From a virus, in the IMG/VR virus record IMGVR_UViG_3300050015_000174, positions 1 to 38,799 of that record: a stretch of 38,799 nt of DNA. One strand, given 5' to 3'. The stretch's first letter is position 1, and each line of letters begins with the position of its first letter. Both the position numbers and the translations under genes were made by a program. Shown piece after piece: positions 8,465-16,088 of this stretch. The notes under the pieces are model-generated. The model did not search any database. It had not been told where the DNA came from and worked only from the letters and a program-made list of their open reading frames with translations.

Positions 8465-9136
8465 TTATGCAGCCATCGTCGACCGTTGATAGCGAACCGA
8501 ATTTTGTGTGGCCCACATTGGTGAAACTTTTACCTTCGCGCGCGCGTCTTGCCTCATCCGCGCAAACTTAATCACGAGAATTGTCTCTGGTGAATGCTTG
8601 TGGCCGGTATGGCCGCGATTATTTTGCCGCTGCTTTGCTCGGCCTTCTTCGGTCGCCCACCAACCTGATTTGTTCTTGATTCCATGTCGTGCAGCTGCTG
8701 CCGCTGCAATATGGGAATCTGCCTTTGGCTTACCCTTCAGCGCGGCACTGATAGCCGCACACCATTCTGGTGAAAGTTTCCGCCCTCTGCGTTTTGCACC
8801 ATGTGCTTCGCGTTGCTCTGGTGTGTAACGATAACCACTCGCTCCATCACCGCCGTCTGTAAGATTAACAAGTGGCCCGCCATTAGCTTCGCGACCGACA
8901 AGATGGATCAGGTCTAGCTCGATCTGCATCGCTTCGGCATCCGTCAATCCTTCGACTAACTTGATGCAAGGCAGATCAAGGCCGATCGCCTTCGCCTGCG
9001 CGCGAATGTTCAAAAAGTGCTTATTCCGCCCATACTTCCCGCGATGCCGCCAACGCTCACCCTTTCCCTTCCCGACATAGCACGGCGTGCCGTCGAGACG
9101 GAAATAAGCGTAAACGTAGAAGGCTTCTTTGGTCAT
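8465..9136 (-). CDS. Free-standing GIY-YIG homing endonuclease (copy 3)
   Basis: 223 residues. The core is YVYAYFRLDG, then PCYVGKGKGERWRHR, with the catalytic Arg after the YVG motif. A conserved Glu lies in the AMQIELDLIHLVGR helix, and NLTDGGDG follows, as in many phage GIY-YIG proteins. NUMOD-like repeats (YTPEQREAHGAKRRGRKLSPEW) make the C-terminal half. It sits between scaffold and cement genes, and the next gene's ribosome-binding site overlaps its stop. It is a different subtype from copies 1 and 2, which are closer to each other. Confidence 0.85.
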   Translation of the reverse strand: MTKEAFYVYAYFRLDGTPCYVGKGKGERWRHRGKYGRNKHFLNIRAQAKAIGLDLPCIKLVEGLTDAEAMQIELDLIHLVGREANGGPLVNLTDGGDGASGYRYTPEQREAHGAKRRGRKLSPEWCAAISAALKGKPKADSHIAAAAAARHGIKNKSGWWATEEGRAKQRQNNRGHTGHKHSPETILVIKFARMRQDARAKVKVSPMWATQNSVRYQRSTMAA

Positions 9137-9166
9137 CTGTTCTGTTCTAGTCGATTCTGCTGGCCG

Positions 9167-10090
9167 TCAGGCGGCTGATCTGATGCGTTCCGATCCTGGG
9201 AAGCGATCCACGAAACTCTTCGAGCTTGCCGCATCCATCGCGATGTGGGCGCCTTCGACCGGCCGCGCGCCGGCCTTCTGTTGAACCGCAAGCACCGCAT
9301 CGAGCGCATCGGCGTGCAGCGTCTTGGCGTTCTCAACGCCGAGCATGGTCAGCGCATGGCGCTTGACGTCAGCCCCGCTGTCGAAAGCCATCGTCTCGGG
9401 CAGTTCGCCAACGTAGGGACGAACTTGGGCGATGGCGGTCCGGATGCCGCGCTCGGCCTCGCGAGCCGACTTGACGGCGAGGACGATTGCCGCGTCCATC
9501 GCGGGCTTCTTGACCATGTCCTTCATCTCGGCGTCCTTCGCTTTGATTTCTTCGGCGGCGTCATGGGCCTTCTTGTCGGCCGCAGCCTTGATCTCTTCGT
9601 CCTTGGCCGCCTTCGCCTTTTTCTCTTCCTCGGTCTCCTCGGCGTCCATTGCCGACTTCGGCATCATGTCCATCGCCTTCGCGATGTCCGCGTCGTTGAC
9701 GCCCTTTTCCTTCAAGAACGCCTTGAACGGTTCCGCGTCGTAAGCCTTGTCCTTGTCGTCTTCCTCGGCGTCGCCGGCGGACGCGGCCTTCTCCATCGCC
9801 TTCTTCTCCGGCTCGGAGGCGGCCTCATCGGCGCCTTCATCGGCCTTCGCGCGCTCGAGATGATCGAGCATCTCGGTGACATGCGAAATATCGGCGTCCT
9901 TCGCCAGCTTGCCCTTGAGCGCGCTGTCGAGTGCGTTGGCGGCAAATCGGGTCGGCTTGCTCATGAGATTCTCCGGGGTGGCCTTAATCAAGGATTCGTC
10001 TAACCCGAGTGCCTTGAGTGCATCGCCGGGCGTTTTGAATTTTTCACGAAGCGCGGCACCCAAGTTGGTCAAGGATTCGTCCCTCTCCAC
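9167..10090 (-). CDS. Putative capsid scaffolding protein (separate C-terminal part of a DUF2213-type module)
   Basis: Up to 307 residues. It is highly charged and helical, with long Lys/Glu/Ala runs (about residues 80-200) typical of a coiled-coil scaffold, and it ends in SFVDRFPGSERIRS, a tail commonly seen on DUF2213 protease-scaffold proteins. Start is unclear: the GTG at 10090 lacks a ribosome-binding site, a TTG at 10072 has GGAGAGG nine bases upstream, and the ATG at 9963 has GGAG six bases upstream. The region before 9963 (REKFKTPGDALKALGLDES) looks like real protein. It is in the same frame as the protease gene upstream, separated by stop codons. Confidence 0.72.
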   Translation of the reverse strand: MERDESLTNLGAALREKFKTPGDALKALGLDESLIKATPENLMSKPTRFAANALDSALKGKLAKDADISHVTEMLDHLERAKADEGADEAASEPEKKAMEKAASAGDAEEDDKDKAYDAEPFKAFLKEKGVNDADIAKAMDMMPKSAMDAEETEEEKKAKAAKDEEIKAAADKKAHDAAEEIKAKDAEMKDMVKKPAMDAAIVLAVKSAREAERGIRTAIAQVRPYVGELPETMAFDSGADVKRHALTMLGVENAKTLHADALDAVLAVQQKAGARPVEGAHIAMDAASSKSFVDRFPGSERIRSAA

Positions 10091-10150
10091 TTGGGCTAAC
10101 AGACGGATTTTTTATAATCAAGGGCTTGGGCGTGCAGACGCCTTTGGCCA

Positions 10151-10972
10151 CTATGGGTGGGATAGACCAAGGAGCGCCACCTCTAGGGTGCCCCATTGAA
10201 TTTCTTCGGCGCTGTCACCAATCAAGATTCCTGGCTGACGACCGGCCGATACGATGGCCAAATGGTTAAACTCTATGGCGGTCATCTTGCCGTCAAAGTT
10301 TTCTCCGTCCGGGGTAGTTCCGGCCTCCATCACAGGCACATAAAAATAGCCCGGACTCAATTCTCGTTTTTTGCCTGATTTGATTTCTTCAATATCATCG
10401 GCTGACCAAATCGTCAGGCCATTTTGAATAAACGGATCAACAAATTTTGCTGTCGTTCCGACTGCGCCGACCACATCCCACGGCATGTGATCCTCGGAAT
10501 TGACCGGGGTATGCTTCCGCAAAATCTGTATACCATTGATTGTTGGAGTTGCCGTTTTGAGAACGTCCGGCGGCCGATACATTTGATAAACGCGGCCTGG
10601 ATCAAGATTCAAGTTTTCCCAGCCTGGTATTTCAGACCCCTTGTACGGCGATACACAAGCCTTGCAAATGTTTGCTGTGGCGATGTGGAGGCGCCCCTCC
10701 TTATCGAACTCGCGCACCGAATCTCGGTCCAGTGCGAGCAATGGGCGCACGAGCGCCGCATCAGAGGCGGCGAGTTCTTGCTCGTTAGCCTCATCCTCTT
10801 CGTCTTGCAGCGCCTTAATCATTTGCTCCAATAGCGACTTGTAATCTTCATCCTTCGCTCCTTCGCCAGCCGCATGATAAGCAGCGGCAATACTTTGGGC
10901 TCTCGGATGACCGGCCTTGATCATTTCCGAAATGTTATGTCCGATGTTTTCTTTGCCCTGAAGTAGCGGCAT
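10151..10972 (-). CDS. DUF2213-type prohead protease
   Basis: 273 residues. The second half carries the family signature: GKKRELSPGYFYVPVM, then DGENFDGKMTAIEFNHLAIV and SAGRQPGILIGDS, in which the His of NHLA and the Ser of LSPGY are candidate catalytic positions by analogy with phage head maturation proteases. The N-terminal part has a helical region (MIKAGHPRAQSIAAAYHAA) also common in phage proteins of this type. GAGG precedes the ATG at 10972. It lies upstream of the scaffold, as expected for a protease that degrades scaffold during head maturation. Confidence 0.78.
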   Translation of the reverse strand: MPLLQGKENIGHNISEMIKAGHPRAQSIAAAYHAAGEGAKDEDYKSLLEQMIKALQDEEDEANEQELAASDAALVRPLLALDRDSVREFDKEGRLHIATANICKACVSPYKGSEIPGWENLNLDPGRVYQMYRPPDVLKTATPTINGIQILRKHTPVNSEDHMPWDVVGAVGTTAKFVDPFIQNGLTIWSADDIEEIKSGKKRELSPGYFYVPVMEAGTTPDGENFDGKMTAIEFNHLAIVSAGRQPGILIGDSAEEIQWGTLEVALLGLSHP

Positions 10973-10987
10973 CGCTGCACCTCGCCA

Positions 10988-11167
10988 TCAATCCGATAGA
11001 ACACGAAACGTGATTTTCGGCAAGGTCACTGGCTTCGCGCCGCCCTTCTGCTTCCGCTCGCCGGCGACCGTGCGGGTGTTCGAGGCCATCGCCGTCGCCC
11101 TGCGGATCATCGCACGCTTGCGGTCTTCCTTGTTCGCGTACCGCTTCATCCCAAGCTCGACGCGCAT
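10988..11167 (-). CDS. Small basic protein
   Basis: 59 residues, started at the ATG at 11167, which overlaps the upstream stop as TAATG. It is rich in Arg and Lys (KRYANKEDRKRAMIRRA) and ends PKITFRVLSD. No family recognised. The tight coupling at its start and the 15-base gap to the protease gene support a real gene in the morphogenesis operon. Nucleic-acid binding is possible from its charge but unproven. Confidence 0.6.
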   Translation of the reverse strand: MRVELGMKRYANKEDRKRAMIRRATAMASNTRTVAGERKQKGGAKPVTLPKITFRVLSD

Positions 11168-11358
11168 TAGGCCGTGCCCTCTGGCATAATCGCGTGCAAC
11201 ACGAACGCCGCGGCGCGCAGCCTTAGCTTGATCTCGTCGATCCGATCGGCCGATACTTCCCCGTCCTTGATAAGCTCCAACTCTTCATCGCTGGTTCCAA
11301 CTCGTGAAGCGACCGCCCATATCGACGCGCCGCCTTCGAGGTCGAGCTGGCAATTCAT
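11167..11358 (-). CDS. Small conserved hypothetical protein
   Basis: 63 residues, started at the ATG at 11358, which overlaps the stop of the DUF6527 gene as ATGA; the longer open frame is the shadow of that gene. The sequence GASIWAVASRVGTSDEELELIKDG, then VSADRIDEIKLRLRAA, looks like two or three helices. Family unknown. Coupled on both sides. Confidence 0.6.
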   Translation of the reverse strand: MNCQLDLEGGASIWAVASRVGTSDEELELIKDGEVSADRIDEIKLRLRAAAFVLHAIMPEGTA

Positions 11359-11726
11359 CGGGACGCCATCCAGATCGATGTGGCGTATTTTCCTTCTGGA
11401 ATATCCGGCAGGTCCACGGTTTGACCTTTGAGGGCGTGCGTGCAGTCGCCGCAATATATGATCTTTCCGTCCGTGATGAAGTAGTGGCAGACGCCGCTGT
11501 GATCGTGGCCCGGCTCCGGCTTGTAGTTCGGATCGGCAAACGTTCCCCATCGACCGTTGATGCTCGGTGTAAACGTAGGTCTTTCAAGATTACCGTTGAA
11601 TCCCCACTTCGCGCCGCTTCCGTTCGGTTGCTCGGTGTCAATCTCGTGGCCAGACTTGCACCCCGGACACCAATGGCCGTAGCCGCCGCGTGGCCAATAA
11701 TGCGTGTCGAGTTTGACGAGCTTCAT
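11355..11726 (-). CDS. DUF6527 family phage protein
   Basis: 123 residues. It has a zinc-ribbon-like start (WCPGCKSGHEI), the WGFNGNLERPTFTPSI segment, and CHYFITDGKIIYCGDCTHALKG followed by VDLPDIP. These are the usual landmarks of DUF6527, a family common in phage head-gene clusters with no known function. Cys and His residues suggest metal binding. The start overlaps the MuF stop by four bases (ATGA). Confidence 0.8.
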   Translation of the reverse strand: MKLVKLDTHYWPRGGYGHWCPGCKSGHEIDTEQPNGSGAKWGFNGNLERPTFTPSINGRWGTFADPNYKPEPGHDHSGVCHYFITDGKIIYCGDCTHALKGQTVDLPDIPEGKYATSIWMASR

Positions 11727-12547
11727 GTAAAGCCCTTAATCACTGCCGCGCTCACGCACCTGCACCCCGGGAGCTGACCTGGAAGTATCCACTCACCACG
11801 AAATCCGCCGCCGCGGACGCGATAAGCCTCAGGATCGTACCATCCGACAGCAGGATTATATTCCTTTCCACTCTCGGCGACGTGGGTGCGACGAGGCTCT
11901 TTGCCCCCGTGAGAATGTAGCCATTTGCATTTTGTGATCCCCACCTCGTTTTGCCGCGCCGCAGTCATGCTCGAAGTTGCGAGGTTGTTCTGAGATCGCG
12001 CGATAATGGCCGCCCGCCGCCGCGTGACGCCATAATGCTCCTCTAATTCTTTTGCCAGCGAGCCGAGATCGCGGCCGGTCTGGACCGACCGCATTACCGC
12101 GCCTTGAACTTGCGTGAGATAGGCTTCGGGAATCGATTTGATGAGCTGCACATTTTGCTCGATCGTGGCCCGCAGAATATCGCGCATCGCCGGGCTCATT
12201 TGAAACTCGACGCTAATCCCGGAACGCCGAAGAATGGCGCGGAGCGCGTCGTCCGATCGCCGCGACGCCTTGGTGGCAAACCACTTGGCTAGGTCAATTG
12301 ATCCTTCCTTGAATCGCCGGCGCCATTGCTTGGTGAGTTCGTCGATCGCCTTTTGAAGCTCGGCGGCCGGCACCTCGTCTTGGGCGATGGCTGGCTCGTT
12401 GGCGCGATAGGCAGCCTTAAGCCAGTAATCAAAACTGCGGTGCATATCGTCGACAAGGGCGCGGAGCCTGCGCCGATATGCTGCCTCCAATCCGACGTTT
12501 GGATGAACGGCCGGGAGTATCTTCTCACCTTTGCGACGAATGCTCAT
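11723..12547 (-). CDS. MuF-like head morphogenesis protein
   Basis: 274 residues. The C-terminal third is the conserved MuF domain: TRRRAAIIARSQNNLATSSM, then KCKWLHSHGGKEPRRTHVA, and GEWILPGQLPGCRCVSAA at the end. The N-terminal two thirds are helical and basic. MuF proteins bind portal and DNA and enter the head in small copy number. Both ends are coupled by ATGA overlaps, to the portal upstream and DUF6527 downstream. Confidence 0.88.
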   Translation of the reverse strand: MSIRRKGEKILPAVHPNVGLEAAYRRRLRALVDDMHRSFDYWLKAAYRANEPAIAQDEVPAAELQKAIDELTKQWRRRFKEGSIDLAKWFATKASRRSDDALRAILRRSGISVEFQMSPAMRDILRATIEQNVQLIKSIPEAYLTQVQGAVMRSVQTGRDLGSLAKELEEHYGVTRRRAAIIARSQNNLATSSMTAARQNEVGITKCKWLHSHGGKEPRRTHVAESGKEYNPAVGWYDPEAYRVRGGGFRGEWILPGQLPGCRCVSAAVIKGFT

Positions 12548-15500
12548 TCTCTTTTTTTCGCGTATCGCGCGAAAATCTTCATCACTTCTTCAGGATATTC
12601 TATTCCAGCCTGCATTCCAGCGTGAACTTCAGAAACAAACTCCTTTGGATTCATTGCAGCATATCTTGATACTAATTTTCTCGCCACATCTTGTTCGTCA
12701 ATTACGCTCATGAAGTTATCTGGAGCATCATACAGCGCATGGCCAGATTCATGATGAATGACGTGTTCTGGACTGTTGGATGAAAGAAACCCGCTCTCTT
12801 TCTGTAATTTCATTTTCTCAACTGGATCGGACCAAAACTTATGAGCGGCATTGATGCTGATCGCTCCGTGCGAATAATAAGCAGCTCCAGATGCTTTAGG
12901 ATTAGAATAAGCCTCTGTTTTATGTCCCAAACTGGCCGCTAATTTTCTAGCCTCCTCGGCATTTGCTTTCTTATTCTTCCCCCATATTGGCTTGTAAATT
13001 TCGCCGCCCGCACCGCCCGCGCCGCCTCCAATGCCAAATTTTCCATCTTCTTCGCGTGGATGGTCTGATTCGTTAAATTCAGCATCACATGAGAGAATCT
13101 CTTCATCTTCAGTATCGACGAAAGGGAACGGGGCCGCGTCCTGGCCGCCGCCCTCCTTTGGTTTAGTGCCGCCTGCGGCCGGTTCAGCTAGAGGATCGGG
13201 CCTTCCTCCAGCAGGTTCGAGGCCGCCTATCTCTTCCTCTTCCCTGAGGTCAGGCACGTCCTCAACATCAAGATCAGCATACGGCAATTCCGGATCATTC
13301 GCGATCTTCTTGCGAACCTCTTCAGGCCACAACACGCCAGTGTCGATATAGATCTGATCGCGCTCGGCTTCGGCCTTCTGCTGCTCGCCGCGTTCCTTCT
13401 CTGTCATCACGCGCAGCGGCTCGAACACGATGCCGATCTGTGGGTCGATCTCACCCCATAGCGACAGTTGCTCGAAGTTTACTACGCGAGTCAACTCAGG
13501 CCGAAAAAGCCTGTTCTGATAAGCACTTATGGTGTCATCATAGCAAGAAATTTCTCCCTCCGACGAGGCATTTAATCCTGACGGAGTCATGCCAGTGAAC
13601 TTCACCAGGGGAATGCGCGCGATAGAATTATGCACCAAAATTCCGTTTGCATAGAACTCCGGTAAAAACCCATCATCAACTTCGATGTTGTAAACCGGCT
13701 GACGCGGCACGCTTATTTTGGAGACCATCGTGACGGGCACGGCGTTTGCAGTCGCCAGAACAGAATTGGACATCAATTCGCGTGGCGGTAAACTTTGTTC
13801 CACATTGTAAGCATTGTTTGTCGAGCGATCCACGGATGCGTCTGTAACGGGCGCACTGCATACACGCGCTAGAGCAGAATCGTGTATCGACGCGCTTGGC
13901 TGTGAATGACTTTCCGCATTGCTCGCATGACCGAGCGTAGGAAGCTGGCCCCCACCCACATCGAAGTTTGTAAGCCTTGGTTCTGCAAGCCTGCGAACAA
14001 TAGATGGATCGTTCAACAATCGCGCATTTGAATTTAGTTCCGCAAATCTTGCAATGCTTGACGTGCTTTCGTTCGTAGACGCGGATGTGACGAGCCTTGT
14101 GTTCGATACGAGTGAGTAATTCAAGATTCTCCCAGCCGTTGCTTGTGCCGTCGTCATCTCCGTGATGGATTTCGTAACCCTCAGGGATAGGGCCGCGATG
14201 CGTTTCCCACATGACGCAATGAAGCAGACCACCAGCTTTTTGATTTCGGTAATAACCCTCTTTTGTCTGCCACCACCATCGGCCACGCCAAGCGACGGAC
14301 TGTCCGTATTTACCTGGAAAGGTGTTTTGAGCGCGAGCAGGCGGTGGGAAGTCGAGACATTCTTTGCATCGACAAAAACTTGATTTGATTCCGACCATAT
14401 CGGATGGCTTTCGGTAGTTGCTATTACGGAATCCCCTGCTTCGATCTTAACCAAAGTGTCAGAATGTCCCGTAACTCCTACCCATCTTATAGGAGCAAAA
14501 CCGTTGCGCGTCAAAACACTATCTTTCAGAGTAACCTTTTCGATTGGAACCTGCCCGCGATCAGTCTCGATAAGAATCCCGGCGGGCAAACAAGCAATGT
14601 GTTCTTGAGCCTGTGCTTGCAGCTCGTGCAGTCCGGCCAGCGATGCCGAGACGTTCTTGAAATCTTCGCTCGCCTTGTTGACGACGAAGGTCCCGTCATT
14701 ATCGCGCAGCGCATTGAACATCGCCACGCGCGCCATCAATGCTTCGGCGTTATTCCCCTGCATGATCGTCTGCAGGTCAGTCATCAGCACCATCACGGAG
14801 AACGAGTGAATCAGATCGGCAACGCTCTTCTTGGTGTTGAGCCAAATATCAACGTACGGCATTGCCATCTGCGACATTGAGAGGCCGCCGAAAGCATAGG
14901 CCGGTTTCATTATATCGGGGACTGGCCGACCGACGAATGTCAGCAAGCGGGACCGATCAATCTCACGGCCCATGACGTACCAGACGGCAGGGTCATACCA
15001 ATTCGGCGCCAGCGGGTTCGTCGCGTTGTAACTCGTCGGATAGCACCAGATCGGCTCGATGACTTTGAGTTCGTTGAATGAGCCCTTCTTGATCTTGCCC
15101 TTGCTCATCTTGTCGCGACCGTTGCCGATTGGAGATTTCAACTCGGCTGGGTCGCCGTTAATGTCGGTGCCGAAATTGAGGTAGAGATGGCTGCGGCCGA
15201 AGAAGCCGTCATTGCGCGAGATCTGATAGAACCGGTCTCGCACATCGAGCCGCTCCTGGTCGTCCTTGAGCGCCTTTACCTTGTCGGCTTTGCCAGCGGC
15301 TTTGACGCGCTTCTGGCGCTCGTCAGGGTCGGCCTGCCGCTCGGCCTCACCATCCGGATCGTTATCGGCGCGGCGTTTTTGGTCGTCCTGCTCGGTCTCG
15401 TCGCCGGTGATCTCGAAGTCGATCCATTTGCGGGTCGAGTCGTCCGCGATGGTCTCCGAGATGATGCGATATTCAGGGCGCTGGGCGAGCTCGGAGAGAT

Positions 15501-15855
15501 ACGGATAACCGAGGAACAACAGCCCTTGCGATTGAAGTCCGGCGAACGAGGCGGCAGCCCACTCGCCGCTCGCCCAGTTCATCGAGTCGTCCATCGCCAT
15601 CTGTAGATTTTTTGGAGGCGTGGCCTGGGGCGGGAACGCCGGCAACTTGAATGGGTCGAAGGTGGTGTCCTGCTTGCGCGCCTGAGCGGCGTTGCGGCTG
15701 GCCTCGGCTACCTGCCGCATGACCATCGCCGAGAGGGTCAGCGCACGCGATTGATCTTTCGGCTCGGCAGCAATCTTGGTCTTTGCGCCCTTCTCCTTGT
15801 CGGTCATCTTGCGACGCCCGGCACCCGGTCGCGCACCGCCCCACTGTCCCGTCAT
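12544..15855 (-). CDS. Portal protein (DUF1073) interrupted by an intein and fused to a C-terminal zincin-like domain
   Basis: 1103 residues before splicing. The extein is a DUF1073-type portal: residues about 50-421 include DSMNWASGEWAAASFAGL, RPEYRIISETIAD and RNDGFFGRSHLYLNFG, and after the intein IPLVKFTGMTPSGLNASS and the DPQIGIVFEPL segment. The intein occupies residues 422-743 (Cys1, TxxH, final HN before Ser+1). Splicing would join QAQEHIA to SIARIPL, restoring a normal portal. From about residue 927 comes an FNESDHPREEDGKFG linker, then a domain with HESGH at 1035-1039 and EFVSE at 1072-1076, a metallopeptidase-like (zincin) pattern. That last part (about 12544-13077) is visibly AT-richer than the portal body, suggesting separate acquisition. 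A 4-base ATGA overlap links it to MuF. Confidence 0.88.
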   Translation of the reverse strand: MTGQWGGARPGAGRRKMTDKEKGAKTKIAAEPKDQSRALTLSAMVMRQVAEASRNAAQARKQDTTFDPFKLPAFPPQATPPKNLQMAMDDSMNWASGEWAAASFAGLQSQGLLFLGYPYLSELAQRPEYRIISETIADDSTRKWIDFEITGDETEQDDQKRRADNDPDGEAERQADPDERQKRVKAAGKADKVKALKDDQERLDVRDRFYQISRNDGFFGRSHLYLNFGTDINGDPAELKSPIGNGRDKMSKGKIKKGSFNELKVIEPIWCYPTSYNATNPLAPNWYDPAVWYVMGREIDRSRLLTFVGRPVPDIMKPAYAFGGLSMSQMAMPYVDIWLNTKKSVADLIHSFSVMVLMTDLQTIMQGNNAEALMARVAMFNALRDNDGTFVVNKASEDFKNVSASLAGLHELQAQAQEHIACLPAGILIETDRGQVPIEKVTLKDSVLTRNGFAPIRWVGVTGHSDTLVKIEAGDSVIATTESHPIWSESNQVFVDAKNVSTSHRLLALKTPFQVNTDSPSLGVADGGGRQKRVITEIKKLVVCFIASCGKRIAALSLRVTKSITEMTTAQATAGRILNYSLVSNTRLVTSASTNESTSSIARFAELNSNARLLNDPSIVRRLAEPRLTNFDVGGGQLPTLGHASNAESHSQPSASIHDSALARVCSAPVTDASVDRSTNNAYNVEQSLPPRELMSNSVLATANAVPVTMVSKISVPRQPVYNIEVDDGFLPEFYANGILVHNSIARIPLVKFTGMTPSGLNASSEGEISCYDDTISAYQNRLFRPELTRVVNFEQLSLWGEIDPQIGIVFEPLRVMTEKERGEQQKAEAERDQIYIDTGVLWPEEVRKKIANDPELPYADLDVEDVPDLREEEEIGGLEPAGGRPDPLAEPAAGGTKPKEGGGQDAAPFPFVDTEDEEILSCDAEFNESDHPREEDGKFGIGGGAGGAGGEIYKPIWGKNKKANAEEARKLAASLGHKTEAYSNPKASGAAYYSHGAISINAAHKFWSDPVEKMKLQKESGFLSSNSPEHVIHHESGHALYDAPDNFMSVIDEQDVARKLVSRYAAMNPKEFVSEVHAGMQAGIEYPEEVMKIFARYAKKRE
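13627..14592 (-). other. Intein inside the portal protein (Hint domain, 322 residues)
   Basis: The first intein codon is the TGT at 14590-14592 and the last is the AAT at 13627-13629, followed by Ser+1. N-terminal block A is CLPAGILIETDRG and block B is VIATTESHPIW (TxxH). C-terminal block F is VYNIEVDDGFLPEFY and block G is ANGILVHN. All residues needed for standard splicing (Cys1, block-B His, penultimate His, terminal Asn, Ser+1) are present. Between blocks B and F, where an endonuclease domain would normally sit in frame, the intein frame encodes about 230 residues of low-complexity Ser/Thr/Ala-rich sequence; the real endonuclease is in another frame of the same DNA. Confidence 0.9.
13676..14398 (-). 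CDS. HNH homing endonuclease nested out of frame inside the portal intein
   Basis: 240 residues, same strand as the portal but shifted by two bases. After a short start come RWWWQTKEGYYR, LLHCVMWETHRGPIPEGYEI and HHGDDDGTSNGWENLELL with a closing EHKARH, the HNH_3-type nuclease core (about residues 42-110). Three zinc-finger-like modules of the form C-x2-CG-x-(K/S)-F-x7-8-(Y/F)C-S-x2-C follow. The ATG at 14398 has only a weak GAAAG upstream and lies inside intein block B; the stop lies inside block F. So the gene fills exactly the slot of an intein endonuclease without being part of the intein chain. Expression would need internal initiation or frameshifting, which is not shown. Confidence 0.85.
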   Translation of the reverse strand: MVGIKSSFCRCKECLDFPPPARAQNTFPGKYGQSVAWRGRWWWQTKEGYYRNQKAGGLLHCVMWETHRGPIPEGYEIHHGDDDGTSNGWENLELLTRIEHKARHIRVYERKHVKHCKICGTKFKCAIVERSIYCSQACRTKAYKLRCGWGPASYARSCEQCGKSFTAKRVDTRFCSSACMQCARYRRIRGSLDKQCLQCGTKFTATRIDVQFCSGDCKRRARHDGLQNKRAASAGLQHRS

Positions 15856-16034
15856 CGTGATGTTTCCTTAACTTCGGTCTTGGCCGCCGCTGCCCGCACC
15901 CTGTCTCGTTCCGCCGTGTAGCATCGCTGACAAAGCACGTGATCACCATCCTTCGGGAGCGCGTACCGGCTGCGCCCGAGCCCCTTGCGTATGATGATGC
16001 GGCGACCGCAGTCGCAGTAGCGTCTCGCCGACAT
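15852..16034 (-). CDS. Small zinc-ribbon-like protein between terminase and portal
   Basis: 60 residues from the ATG at 16034 (MSARRYCDCG) with AAGG about nine bases upstream; an in-frame TTG at 16058 would add eight. Two Cys pairs (YCDCGRR and LCQRCY) about 31 residues apart suggest one zinc site. It ends in an ATGA overlap with the portal start. Family unknown. Position hints at an accessory of packaging or portal assembly. Confidence 0.65.
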   Translation of the reverse strand: MSARRYCDCGRRIIIRKGLGRSRYALPKDGDHVLCQRCYTAERDRVRAAAAKTEVKETSR

Positions 16035-16088
16035 CTTGAAATCCTTGATTCCTTTCAAGGTAATTCAAAATAGGGTTCAACGCAAATT

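Noticed and set aside
8465-9136. Duplicated target end at GIY-YIG copy 3, as seen for copy 1
   Set aside because: The ends of the scaffold gene and this endonuclease share only short scattered matches, not a convincing duplication.
15473-15949. Frame overlapping the portal start
   Set aside because: Shadow of the portal and the small zinc-ribbon gene, both of which have clear coupled starts.
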